From Anaeromyces robustus (Eukaryota; Neocallimastigomycota; Neocallimastigomycetes; Neocallimastigales; Neocallimastigaceae), in the NCBI GenBank assembly GCA_002104895.1, contig MCFG01000050.1, positions 97,501 through 161,500 of the forward strand: 64,000 nt of DNA, given 5' to 3'. The notes beneath the pieces are model-generated. The model did no database searches, was not told the DNA's origin, and saw only the letters and a list, made by a program, of their open reading frames with translations. Below are positions 1 through 9,878 of this stretch, one piece after another; positions within the stretch are counted from its first letter, which is position 1; each line of letters begins with the position of its first letter. Made by a program: the position numbers and the translations under genes.

Positions 1-640
1 TAATAAAGCAATATTAATATCTTCATATATTTAAAACAAAAAATTTTGAATATTTCTTTTTTTAATCTTTTTAAAGAAAAAAAAATAATAATTTAAATTA
101 ATAACAATAATAATATTGTAAGTTGAACTTTTTTTTTTATTCTTTAATTTATATTAATTTATTTATATTGTATTTATTATTATAATTATATATATATATT
201 TACATTTTTTTAGAAAAAAAATAATAATTTATAGTTGTTAGTTGTTATATTTTTATATTTTTTTATGTTAAAAAAAAAAAGTTATTTTTTATATATAATA
301 ATATATAAAGATAATAATAAAATACAAAAAAAAAAGTTTAATCTAAACAGATTTCAATTTGTTTAGATTCAGTATTTTTTTTTTTATGTATATAACTATT
401 ATTTATTTAAAAAACTTTTATATATATTATATATTATATATATTATAATATAATATTAATATTTAAATTTTATTTTATTTTATTTTATATCTATATATCC
501 TTACTAATAATATATATATTATATTTTTATATTTTATTTATATTCATTTGTATATTATATATAAACTTTGGAAATAAAAAAAAAAAAACTTTTTTTTTTA
601 TCAATTTATATATTTAGATATATAAATATATTAATAAAAA
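1..640. other. AT-rich spacer and probable promoter of the CBM48 gene
   Basis: No coding region or RNA gene is visible. The stretch is nearly all A and T, with oligo-A and oligo-T runs. One clean hairpin is present at 340-369 (listed separately). The last 60 bases hold poly-A and poly-T tracts directly before the ATG at 641, as upstream of other genes in this window. Confidence 0.6.
340..369. repeat. Short perfect inverted repeat (hairpin)
   Basis: AATCTAAACA at 340-349 pairs perfectly with TGTTTAGATT at 360-369 across a 10-base loop. It stands out because the arms contain C and G in a spacer with almost none. It could be an RNA hairpin, a terminator of an upstream gene, or a protein-binding palindrome. 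Function is unknown. Confidence 0.55.
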
Positions 641-1453
641 ATGGTAGCTGAAATTAAGAAGGGTTCTAAATTTATTTCTCACACTATTGAATACCCAATC
701 AAGGCTGGAAAAATTCCAGAAGAAATTAAAACTATTCGTGTAGTTGGTGAATTTGGTTCATGGAATGGATGGCTTGATATGAAAAAATCAGAAAGTGGTG
801 ATAAATATGTTGTTGATGTTAGTGTTCGTCCAGGTACTACTATTAGTTACAAATTTTTAATTAATGGAAATATTTGGACTTCTGATAATTCTGATAGTAA
901 TGATGCTATTACTGATCAAGATGGTCATGTTATGATTGTTAAGAAAGTTTTAGATACTGATGATTCTTCTCTTAAAACTGAAAATTCAAAATCTGATATT
1001 GTTGAACAAAAAAGAGAAGTTTCTGATGAAAAACCTACTAATGAAACTACTACAACAAAAACAACTACTACTACTACTACTAAAACAACTACCTCTACTA
1101 AAAAGGGAAAGAAGGAAAAGAAATCTTGTAAGTTTTATATATTTATAATATATATATAATAAAAATAATAAATATATATATATACATATTTTATATATCA
1201 TGATCATGATCATTATAATTATATAATGATATATAATGATAATGACTATATAATAATCAATATATATATATATATTTAATACTTAATAACATTTTATACA
1301 TTTTAATAAAAATATTAATTTTAATTTTTTTTATATTATTATTTTATTTTATTTTTGTCTGTTTATTTGTTTTATCTAATTTTATAAAATCATAAAATCC
1401 TAATCATATATATAATATTAGTCTTCAAGAGACTTTTTAGTTGCGTCGCATAA
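641..1453 (+). CDS. CBM48 (AMPK-beta glycogen-binding type) domain protein
   Basis: Two exons, 641-1127 and 1422-1453, give 172 aa. The intron opens with GTAAGT at 1128 and ends TTAG at 1421, with a branch-point-like CCTAATCA near 1400. Splicing replaces a spurious read-through tail by a basic, Cys-containing end, FFKRLFSCVA. Residues about 30-105 form a CBM48 fold: VVGEFGSWNGWL, then a SYKFLINGNIW strand and a D..G.VMIV end, as in AMPK beta and the fungal Mdg1/Crp1 family. Such domains bind alpha-glucans. Residues about 106-160 are an acidic then Thr/Lys-rich linker. There is no AMPK-beta C-terminal ASC domain, so it is not a kinase beta subunit. It probably is a small glycogen-associated or signalling protein in the cytosol. 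The domain call is firm; the role is inferred. Confidence 0.85.
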
Positions 1454-1847
1454 AATATTTAACCATTAATATATACATAATTTTTTTTTTCTTTAAAAAA
1501 AAAAAAAAAAGCAAACATAATAACCATATATTATATATATATAAAGAATTAATAATAATTTAGTTTTATATATACAATACATACATACATTATTATTCAG
1601 TAAAAAAAATTATTTTTTTTTATAAAAACCATTTAGACAAATAATTATCTATTGCCATACCATAACTTTTAAAACAAAAAAAAAAAAAATTTTTTTTAAA
1701 AAAAATTATTTTTATATAAATTATTTAAATTAAGAAAAAGAATATATAAAAAAAGAAGGAAAAGGAAGAAAAATAAATGTTGAAAAAGGGAAAAATTAAA
1801 TTAAGAAAAAAAAAATCTACAAAAAAAAAGTAAACAAAAAATAATTC

Positions 1848-1886
<39 letters not shown>

Positions 1887-2785
1887 AAAAAAAAATATTA
1901 AAAAAAAATAAATAAATAAAAACAAACAAAAAACAAAAACATGAGAAAATAAAGTAAAAGGAAAAAAAAATAAATAAAAAGCAAATAAACAATATTATAT
2001 TTATATATATACATGAAATATGTATATAAATAAGTAATTTAAAAAAAAAAAAAAAAAGATAAAATCACTAAAACAATTTTGATATACATTTTTTTTTTAA
2101 AAAACAAAACAAAAAAAAAAAAAAAACACCCAAAATAACAAAAATATAGAAGTATTTATTAATATAATAATAGTGTATAATTTTGTTATTTTTTTTAATA
2201 TATAAATATATATATATTTATTAATAGAAAAAAAATTTATTAGTGATAAAAATAAAATAATATATATATATATTATATATTATATTAAGATAAATAAACC
2301 ATTTATTTACCATAAAACAAGAAAAAATATAAATAATTATATTCAAAGTTTTTATTCAGTAAAAAAAAATTATATAAAAAGAATATTAAGATATTTTATA
2401 TAAGAGAAAATTGAAATTAAAAAAAAAAATAAAAATAAAAATAAAAATAAAATAAATAAAAGTATTTTTATTTTAAAATTCTTTATAAAACAAAAAAAAA
2501 AAAAAAAAAAAAAAAAAAACGAAAAAAAATTATTTTTTTTAATCTTCTTTTTTTTTATATAATATATAAATATATTTCAAAATAATAATAATTAATTATA
2601 TTTTTTTGTTGCATATATTTGCCTTTATTAATTTATATCATTTTATAAGTTTTTTTCTTTCTTAAAAAAAAAAAAAAAATCATTAACAACTTTTAAATTT
2701 TTGAATTAATAAATGCAAATAATAAATAAAATAATCGTTTTTTTTGGTAAATTCTTTATTTAATAAAATAAAATAATAAAAATAA

Positions 2786-2816
<31 letters not shown>

Positions 2817-3591
2817 AATAATAATCAATATTTAGTAATAATAAATAAATAAATAAATAAATAAGTAATAGCAAATAAATAAAAATAAAAGAACAACACA
2901 AAAATTAAAAAAAAAAATATATAATAATAATAATAGCAAATAAATAATTTAATACTAATTAATAACATAAAACCTCTATATATATGTATATTTATTTTAT
3001 TTACATATTTCTATTAAATTTTAAGTTTAGATTTTTTTTTATACTTTTATATATGCTTTATTATTTTATTTTTATTTCAATTTTTTTTTTAAAAGATTTT
3101 TAAGGATATAATATGAATATTATATTTATAATAATAATAACATTATTATTATTAGTTATATTGGCTTTATTGTTTTTTTTATTATCATTATTTTAATTTT
3201 AGTGAATTGATATAAATATGATTAAAAGAAAAAAATGATATAAAGGTTTATTTTATTTTATTTCTACTTTTTTTTTTTCTTTTTTTCTTTTCTTTTTTTT
3301 CTTTTTTTATATATATAAAATATGGTAAAATATGAAATAGTAGAGAAAAAAATATTCTTAATTTAATATGAAAAATGATATATTTATATTTATATTTATG
3401 ATTATAATAATAATGACGAAAAAAAAAGGAAAAAAAAAGAAAAGAAAAAAAGAAAAAAAGAAAAATAGAAATTATGAAATCTGTCTTCTATTAAATTATA
3501 TATATATATATATATTTTTTTTTTTTTTCTTTAATATTTTTTAATTAAAAGTAATTTATAAGTATTAAAAAAAAAAAAAAAATCAAATAAA
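1454..3591. other. AT-rich intergenic spacer
   Basis: I see no gene. The spacer consists of A and T homopolymers (for example about 1857-1884 and 2491-2519), ATA repeats and a (TAA)n tract near 2780-2825. It lies between the 3' ends of two convergent genes, so it should hold both polyadenylation regions. No defined terminator can be singled out. Confidence 0.6.
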
Positions 3592-4249
3592 TTATAATAT
3601 GGTAAGTTTAATAGTTAAAATACGAGTTTCTCTATTAAATTCAGCTGTTCCTTCTTCTACATCAATAAGAATTGGTAATTTTAATTCAAGGGAATATTTA
3701 TCTTTGGTTTTAAATATTATTTTATCTTTTTCAATATCAACATAGGTTTCTTTCATATTTTCCTATTTTATTTTATTTTATTTTATTTTATTTCATTTTA
3801 TTTTATTATTTTATTTTTATTCATTATAAATATAAATGATATATGATTTTGTTGATATATATATATATATATATATAAATGTAAGATATAGATAAATGAA
3901 TATTATAAAATAGAAGAGGAATAAGTATGATAATATAATATTAAATAATAAATAAATATAAAATTAACTAAATAACATTATTAAAAAAAAAAAAAAAACT
4001 TACAACATCTGGAAGTTTAATATCTACAATAATATGAGTAGCATCTTGACCTTTAGGTTCTTTTCTTATTTCATAATCTGGTTTTGGTAAAGTTTTCTTT
4101 CCTTTAGTATTTGTTTTAGATGAAGAAGATGAAGAAGAAGAAGTAGAAGGTAAAGATTCATCTATTTCAGAAATTGATGGTCTATCTGGTCTTCTAATAT
4201 AATGTTTAACAAGTTTACCTTTGGCTCTCATTTTTGGTAAAGAAAAATC

Positions 4250-4296
<47 letters not shown>

Positions 4297-5681
4297 TTTG
4301 TTGTTGTTGTTGTTGTTGTTGTTAATTATTTTTCATATTGTATTTTGTATTTTGATAATAAATATTAATAATAAAAAAAAAAAAAAAAAAAAGATATTCA
4401 TAAACATATTTATTTAGTTTTTTTATTTTTTTTTTTATTTTATATAGAATAATAATATAAAATATATAAAATATATAATATATAATAAATAAATGATATA
4501 TTTATTATTTATCATTTTTATTACCTCTATCTAATTCTAATTTATATTTTTCTTCAACCCATTCAATAGCTAATTCAATTAAGAAAAGTTTATAATCATA
4601 ATCTTTTGTTGCTTTTATTATAGTATTAGTATTAACACAAGCATCAAAAACTATACATGTTTTTCCAGCTAAATATATATAAAAAAAAATACAAATAATT
4701 TGACATAAAATGAAAGAAATTTTAGTTTTATATAATAATTAAAAAAAAAGACATTTCAAAATTTAAATTTAATATGTTTAAAAAAAAAAAAAAGATATTT
4801 CTAAAAATTTAAATTTAATTATAAATATATATAATATATATATAAAAAGACATTTCTAAATTTAAATTTAATTATTAAAGTTAAAAAAAAAAAGGACATT
4901 TCTAAATTAAATTTTAATTATAAAAGTTAAAATAAAAAAAAGTCTTTTCTTTTTTTTTTAATTTACCTTTATCAAGATCTGTTCTTGGTACACTTAAACT
5001 TAATGGTACTTTATAAGTAGTATTATCTTCTGCTTCAATAGCTTTTCTAATTTCTTCATCAGTCGCTATAGGTGGTGGTGGTACTTTTCCATTATGACAT
5101 ATATTTATAAATACCTTTTTTATTTTTTTTTTTTTGTGTGTGTATGTGTATGTATATGTGTAATTATTGTTTATTTAATTGATATATAATATAATATAAT
5201 ATAATATAATATAATATAATATAATATAATTAATATGAATATTATATATATATATATATATATAATTTATAAAAAATGTAATTTTGAAATTTTAAAATTT
5301 CAAAATTTCAATATAAAATTTCAAATAATTCTATAATATATTAATATAAATTATAAAAATTATTAAAATTACTTTTAATCCTTCTGTAAAACCTTCTACA
5401 GTTTTTTTATTATGAGTTTTTATAACAAAACCTGGTTCAGGTTCAATTTCCATACCTAATGCTCCATTAGAATTAGAATTAGTTGTTGAAGTTGGAAGTT
5501 TAATATCTGTAGTTTTTTCACTTTCTGATTTTAAAGTGGTTAAAGCTCCTAATAAAGAACTTATAGAATCTGGATTATTTCCTGAAATTTGACTTAATAA
5601 TTTTTGTACTTCTGGATCTTCAAGAAATCCTGGTGGTAAATCATTAATATCAAAATCTTCTTTATTATTATCCATTAACAT
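3592..5681 (-). CDS. PIH1D1: PIH1 domain-containing protein (PIH1D1/Nop17-like, R2TP adaptor)
   Basis: Five exons on the minus strand: 5681-5373, 5114-4967, 4668-4525, 4248-4004 and 3762-3592, phases consistent, 338 aa (human PIH1D1 is about 290). All introns are GT-AG. Residues about 80-220 are the PIH1 domain: PGFVIKTHN, VFINICHNGKVPPPP, YKVPLSLSVPRTDLDK, GKTCIVFDACVNT and ELAIEWVEEKY. A RPSISEID segment, a Ser-rich linker and a C-terminal CS-like beta domain follow (SLELKLPILIDVEEGTAEFN). In the family, PIH1D1 joins RUVBL1/2 and RPAP3 in the HSP90 R2TP complex that builds snoRNPs, PIKKs and polymerase II, while paralogues (Kintoun, PIH1D3) assemble dyneins. The second in-frame Met, two codons in, is an equal start candidate. 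Assignment to PIH1D1 rather than a paralogue is likely but not proven. Confidence 0.88.
4736..4960. repeat. Intronic degenerate tandem repeat
   Basis: Intron 2 of the PIH1 gene holds about four diverged copies of a unit with core GACATTTCTAAATTTAAATT, each separated by an oligo-A run or an ATATAT spacer. The unit is 40-70 bases long. It is a local expansion within the intron; no function is evident. Confidence 0.6.
5182..5229. repeat. (ATAAT)n microsatellite
   Basis: About nine copies of a TATAA/ATAAT pentamer lie in intron 1 of the PIH1 gene. Confidence 0.8.
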
Positions 5682-6461
5682 TTTTTTTTAAATATATATA
5701 TATATATTTATATAAGTAAATATAAATAAAAATTAAAATAAAATTTTATTATTATTATTAAAAAAAAAAAAAAAAATCAAATAAAAAAAACACACAATTT
5801 AATAATAATATTTATTAAATTTTTTTTTTAATTTTTTTTTAATTTTTTTTTACTTTTATTTTTAATTAAAAATTTTTTTGGTTTTAAAAAATGTAAAAAT
5901 TCAATTATTATATGTAAATCATAATTATTTCATCTGAATTTCATATGAATAAATTTTTTTACATTTTAAAAATACAAAATGTAATAAATGTAATAAAATT
6001 ATGTAACGTACATTAGATAAAAAAAGAAATAAAAAAATAAATTGTCTGTAATTTATTTTTATTTATAGATTATTTATAGATTTTTAACTATTAATGATTT
6101 ATTAATTAAATATAATTAAAAAAAAATTTTTTTTATCATTTTTTTAATTATGATTAAAGTGGCCAATCATATAATTTTATTTTTTTATGATTGGTTTTTT
6201 TCTTTTAATTTTTTTTTTTTTTTTTAAAAAAAAAAATTATTTAAATAAATGTATAAAGAAAAAAATCTGTTTAATCTTCCTTTCAAAATAAAAAAAAAAT
6301 AAATAAAGAATAATTATAAAAAAAAAAAAAGGAAATATAATAATATATCTTTGTATAATCCATATAATTTCTGGATTATATATTTAAAAGGTTTGTTATT
6401 AATTTATTAACTATTTATATTTATAGTATAAAAAGAGAAAAAGGAAAAAAAAAAGGTTTAA
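5682..6461. other. Upstream region of the PIH1 gene and of the snoRNA cluster
   Basis: This spacer lies between the minus-strand PIH1 start and the plus-strand snoRNA cluster, so it should contain both promoters. It holds three inverted repeats: 5888-5967 (AAAATGTAAAAA against TTTTTACATTTT), 6163-6194 (CCAATCATA against TATGATTGG) and 6354-6380 (TATAATCC against GGATTATA). No protein-coding stretch is seen. The third hairpin, 80 bases before the first snoRNA, could be a processing stem for the polycistronic precursor. Confidence 0.5.
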
Positions 6462-6548
6462 AAATAATTAAATGATGTTATGCATAATTCAAACTAGAGT
6501 TTCTGAATCATATTGATTATAAACTTCTATGCCCTGATTTAATTATTT
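6462..6548 (+). ncRNA. snR78: Box C/D snoRNA, snR78-like (25S Um2421)
   Basis: The terminal stem AAATAATTAAA (6462-6472) pairs with TTTAATTATTT (6538-6548). Box C is ATGATGT at 6472-6478 and box D is CTGA at 6534-6537. D-prime is CTGA at 6503-6506. The 12 bases before it, TCAAACTAGAGT (6489-6500), are antisense to the 25S segment ACUCUAGUUUGA. The fifth base upstream of D-prime (A6498) pairs with the U of GACUCUAG, which by my count is yeast Um2421, the snR78 target. A degenerate C-prime (TGATTAT) follows. The second guide, before box D, has no target I recognise. Confidence 0.87.
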
Positions 6549-6688
6549 TTAAATATCTTATTTTTTTTCAAATATTTTTTAATTAATAAAAGATATTTAA
6601 AATAATAAATAACTAATTAAAATATTTTATATAATATATTATATAAATAGGTATATTATTATAATCTTGAAAAAAAAAATACTTATTT

Positions 6689-6806
6689 AAATAATAAACA
6701 AAATAACTTAAATGATGAAAACTTCAGATAAAAAAGCTGGAATTACCGGCTGAATAAAAATGTTGAAAAATATCTGGACACACCTGATACTTTTGTTTTA
6801 TTATTT
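6689..6806 (+). ncRNA. snR77: Box C/D snoRNA, snR77/SNORD65-like (18S Um578)
   Basis: Box C is ATGATGA at 6712-6718, D-prime is CTGA at 6750-6753 and box D is CTGA at 6784-6787. AGCTGGAATTACCG at 6735-6748 is a 14-base antisense match to the universally conserved 530 loop of 18S rRNA. The fifth base before D-prime (A6745) pairs with the U just after the two G residues of CGCGGUAAUU, i.e. yeast Um578 and human Um627. The outer arms AAATAATAAA (6689-6698) and TTTATTATTT (ending 6806) form a terminal stem with an internal bulge. This is one of the two best-supported members of the cluster. Confidence 0.94.
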
Positions 6807-6948
6807 AAATTTTTAAAGAAAAAAAAAAGAAAATATTAGATAATAAAAATTTTATTATTTAATATATTTTTTTTTGGTTTCCTTTTTTTTTTTATTTTAA
6901 AAAATTATTATTTATTTTTATAATAAATTTTTTAAATATATAGTTTGA

Positions 6949-7063
6949 TATTTATATTTTTAAATGATGGTGCGTCTTTGGACGCACTGGGCGCTGAATA
7001 CATTTAATGTGTAGATAAAACTATAATGACCTTCAGAAAGTCATTCTGATAAAAATATAAATA
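6949..7063 (+). ncRNA. snR76: Box C/D snoRNA, snR76-like (25S Cm2197)
   Basis: A perfect 14-bp terminal stem (6949-6962 with 7050-7063) encloses box C ATGATGG (6964-6970) and box D CTGA (7046-7049). D-prime CTGA lies at 6994-6997. GCACTGGGC at 6984-6992 is antisense to the conserved 25S segment GCCCAGUGC, and the fifth base before D-prime (G6989) pairs with the last C of GCCC, which I count as yeast Cm2197. A small GC hairpin (GTGCGTC, loop TTTG, GACGCAC) overlaps the guide, and a second one (AATGAC with GTCATT) sits just before box D. The guide duplex is only 9 bp. Confidence 0.82.
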
Positions 7064-7258
7064 AAAAAATATATATTTTTAAAGTTTATTTAAAAATAAA
7101 TAATAGTTTTATTTAATAAGAAAGAAAAACTAAAAAAAAAAGAATATTAAATATAATAAATTATTTTAAAATATATAATTTTTTATATATTTAATATTTT
7201 TTTAAGAAAAGAAAAAAGTAAATATAAATTTTTTATTATTTAATTAATGTAAAAAAAA

Positions 7259-7369
7259 AATTATAATATAAACGAGATGAGGACTACTGATGACGAGTCA
7301 GAAGAGTTATTCACTGTTGATAAACTTTTTTCTACCATTCATGCTTAACTGATCGTTTATATTATAATT
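7259..7369 (+). ncRNA. snR75: Box C/D snoRNA, snR75-like (25S Gm2288)
   Basis: A perfect 17-bp terminal stem joins 7259-7275 to 7353-7369. Box C is GAGATGA at 7274-7280, one mismatch from RUGAUGA. Box D is CTGA at 7349-7352. GATGACGAG at 7289-7297 is antisense to 25S CUCGUCAUC, followed by a degenerate D-prime CAGA at 7299-7302. The fifth base upstream (C7294) pairs with the G of CUCGUC, counted as yeast Gm2288. A second guide, CCATTCATGC at 7335-7344 before box D, is an exact 10-base antisense of 25S GCAUGAAUGG. The inner TGATGA at 7288-7293 looks like a box C but is part of the guide. Confidence 0.83.
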
Positions 7370-7559
7370 AATTTTTATTTAAAAAAAAACATGAAATTAT
7401 AAAATAAAAATTAAAGTTATTAATATTAATATAACTTTTTTTTTTTATTCTATTATTTTTTTATATTAGTTAAAAAGAAAAAGTTTGTTTAAAAGATAAA
7501 AAAAATGTGTCTACTGTTTATTTAATTAGAAAAAAAAGGTAAATATTAAATAAAGAAAA

Positions 7560-7647
7560 TTATCTGTAATGATGACAATATTAAAAAATAGACAAGCATA
7601 TGTCTTAATATATAATGTTGAAAATTTTTTAACGTCTGAATTGATAA
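7560..7647 (+). ncRNA. snR74: Box C/D snoRNA, snR74/U27-like (18S Am28)
   Basis: Box C is ATGATGA at 7569-7575 and box D is CTGA at 7636-7639, with a short TTATC/GATAA terminal stem. AGACAAGCATATG at 7590-7602 is a 13-base antisense match to the 5' end of 18S rRNA (CAUAUGCUUGUCU). The following D-prime is the variant CTTA at 7604-7607. The fifth base before it (T7599) pairs with A28 in yeast numbering, the target of yeast snR74 and human U27 (SNORD27). The guide core is shared with human U27. The guide before box D is AT-rich and unassigned. Confidence 0.94.
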
Positions 7648-7876
7648 AAAAATCAATAATATTTAATATAATAAAAATAAGTATTTATTTTTTAAAATAA
7701 GAAATTAATATTAATAAAATATTATTTTTATTAATTAATTAAATAATAGGATGATTTAATAGAAATTAGAAGAAAGAATAGTATTGAAAAGAAATAATAT
7801 GATCTTTTTATCAAATAATTTAAACAGGTAATTATTTAACAAAGAAATAAAACTAAAATAAAAATAAAAAAAAATT

Positions 7877-7994
7877 ATAGTATTAAGAGAAACTTTTAAG
7901 GATGAATTAAATTTTTCACGACGGTCTAATGAAATATAATGATTAGACTGCCTGTGACAAGGCTTTTTACTGATATTAGTTTCAATAATACTAT
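7877..7994 (+). ncRNA. snR73: Box C/D snoRNA, snR73-like (25S Cm2959)
   Basis: The terminal stem has two parts: ATAGTATTA (7877-7885) with TAATACTAT (7986-7994), and GAAAC (7889-7893) with GTTTC (7979-7983). Box C is AGGATGA at 7899-7905, one mismatch from consensus, and box D is CTGA at 7970-7973. TCACGACGGTCTAA at 7916-7929 is a 14-base antisense match to 25S UUAGACCGUCGUGA. A variant D-prime ATGA (7929-7932) overlaps its last base. The fifth base before it (G7924) pairs with the first C of GACCG, counted as yeast Cm2959. The guide is also partly complementary to a downstream segment (ATTAGACTG at 7942-7950), so the free RNA may fold on itself. Confidence 0.9.
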
Positions 7995-8199
7995 ATTTAA
8001 TATTATTAGAGAATCTAATTTTAATTTAATGAAATATATTTATTAATAATATATTATTTTTTTATTATAATATTTTTAATAGGTTTGGTGCTTTTACTTT
8101 TTTTTTTACATAATTTGAATCGCTTCTGTTTTTTTTATCATATTAAATAAATAAAAAAATGTAAAAAAAAAATAAAATGTAAAAAATAAAATGTAAAAA

Positions 8200-8266
<67 letters not shown>

Positions 8267-9019
8267 GTAAGATTACACAATTATTGCTTTTTTTTTTTTT
8301 TTAATGAAACGTTTTTTATTTAAAAGTATGTAATAAATTTGTTTTTGTTTTTTGTTTTTTTATAATTGTTATATATAATTGGAATAATAATAAAAGAAAA
8401 AAAGAAAGATACTATTGTACATGAAAAAAGAATTTTTTTTTTTTTTTTTTTTTTTTTTAATACTAATTCTAAATTTAATAATATTAATAATATTAATAAT
8501 TAATAAAAAGGTATAATTATATAATTGTATATATATATATATCTTTTTATAATAATATTATAAAGAATAAAGAATAAAATGTATTTTTGTTTTGGTTATA
8601 TAAGTTATGGTTGAATATTTGAAGGGGGGAGGGTTTAAATGTTTAAATGGAATAGAATTAGAATTCATTAATGAACTAAATAACTAAATTTATATTACAA
8701 TTAAATTTATAGGATTCTAACTAAACTAAACTATTATATTACTATATATACTTTATACTTTATATTATATATGTATGTATATATATATTTATAATAATAA
8801 AATAAAAAATAAAAATAAAAACTATACTTAATAATAAAAAAAATTTATTATTATAATAACTAATAAAAATATAATTAATAAAATAAAAAAATCTAATTAA
8901 CTAAATTAACTAATTTTTTTTTTTTTTAATAATTAATATTTCATTAAGATTGATAATTAATATTTTTGTTGTTTTGTTTTGTTGTTTGTTTGTTTGTTTT
9001 TTTGTATTATTAATGGATA

Positions 9020-9051
<32 letters not shown>

Positions 9052-9878
9052 TTTAGAAAAAAAAAAAAAGTAACAAAATAACAAAATAACAAAATAAGAA
9101 AAAAAAATTAAAATAAAATAATAAAATACTTGATTCCTTATATTATTTATTTTTCATTAAATTTTGTTTTATTTTATTTAATTATTATATATGATATATG
9201 TGTATAATAATTTTTTTTATTTTTATTATTATTATTTAATTTTATTATTTATTATTTATTATTTTATTTTACTTTATTTTATTTTATTTGCGATAATACT
9301 TTTTTTTTATTCTTTATATGTATATATATATATATTTTTTTTTCTTTTCTTATTATTATTAATATTATTTTTATATTATTAATATTATTTTTATTATTAT
9401 GATTATTTATATTATATTGTTGATTAGAATTAGTAAAAAAAAGAAAAAAATATTTGTAAAATAAAAATATATTAATAATATAATTTTTTTTTTTTTTTTT
9501 TTTTTTTTTTTGAAATGCTTGTTTAAAAAAAAAATAGAAATAAGAAAATTAAAAGAATAAATGAAAAAAAAAAAGGTATCAAATCAAAAAGAAAAAATTT
9601 AAGATAATTTCTTTTTTTCTTTGTTCTTTTTTTTTATTATTTCATTTCATTTTATATATACTTTTTTTAATTTTGTCTAAAATAATAGTAATAATAATAA
9701 TAATTATATATTGATTATATATATAAAAAAAAAATAAAATAAAATTTTTATAGTTAGTATATTAAAATATTTCAATTGATTTGTTTTTTTGTTTATTTAT
9801 TTATTTTTAAATAAAATATTATTATTTATTATTATTTAAAAAATTATCTAAAACTTTATATATATATTTTTTATTTAT
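7995..9878. other. AT-rich spacer after the snoRNA cluster
   Basis: No coding region is supported. I looked for a seventh snoRNA (snR72-like) and found none. A GC-containing patch near 8115-8130 (GAATCGCTTCTG) lacks boxes C and D. The region includes A/T homopolymers, repeated short AAAATGTAA units (8158-8270), a G-rich run at 8621-8633 and TTA repeats. The downstream end is the 3' flank of the small minus-strand gene at 9879. Confidence 0.55.

Larger units (their letters stand above)
6462..7994 (+). other. Polycistronic box C/D snoRNA cluster (snR78-77-76-75-74-73 order)
   Basis: Six box C/D snoRNAs on one strand lie within 1.53 kb, separated by 140-230 bases of AT-rich spacer and with no exons between them. 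Each has a terminal stem, box C and box D. Each contains a 9-14 nt guide directly before a D-prime-like box, and the nucleotide five before that box pairs with a ribose methylated in yeast. Their order matches the yeast snR78-snR72 polycistron. With no host-gene exons visible, a single RNA polymerase II precursor cut by an RNase III-like enzyme is the likely mode, as in yeast. This is inferred. Confidence 0.88.

Noticed and set aside
986-1213. Minus-strand open frame opposite the CBM48 gene tail
   Set aside because: It is a shadow of the Thr/Lys repeat codons and of the intron; composition is Phe/Ser/Ile only.
7284-7310. CTGATGA followed by GACGAGTC resembling a hammerhead ribozyme core
   Set aside because: There is no GAAA box or third stem. 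The stretch is the guide of a C/D snoRNA with a 17-bp terminal stem and a +5 match to 25S G2288.
9191-9382. Plus-strand frame of Tyr/Phe/Leu/Ile
   Set aside because: It arises from TTA/TTT-rich spacer; no residue variety expected of a membrane protein.
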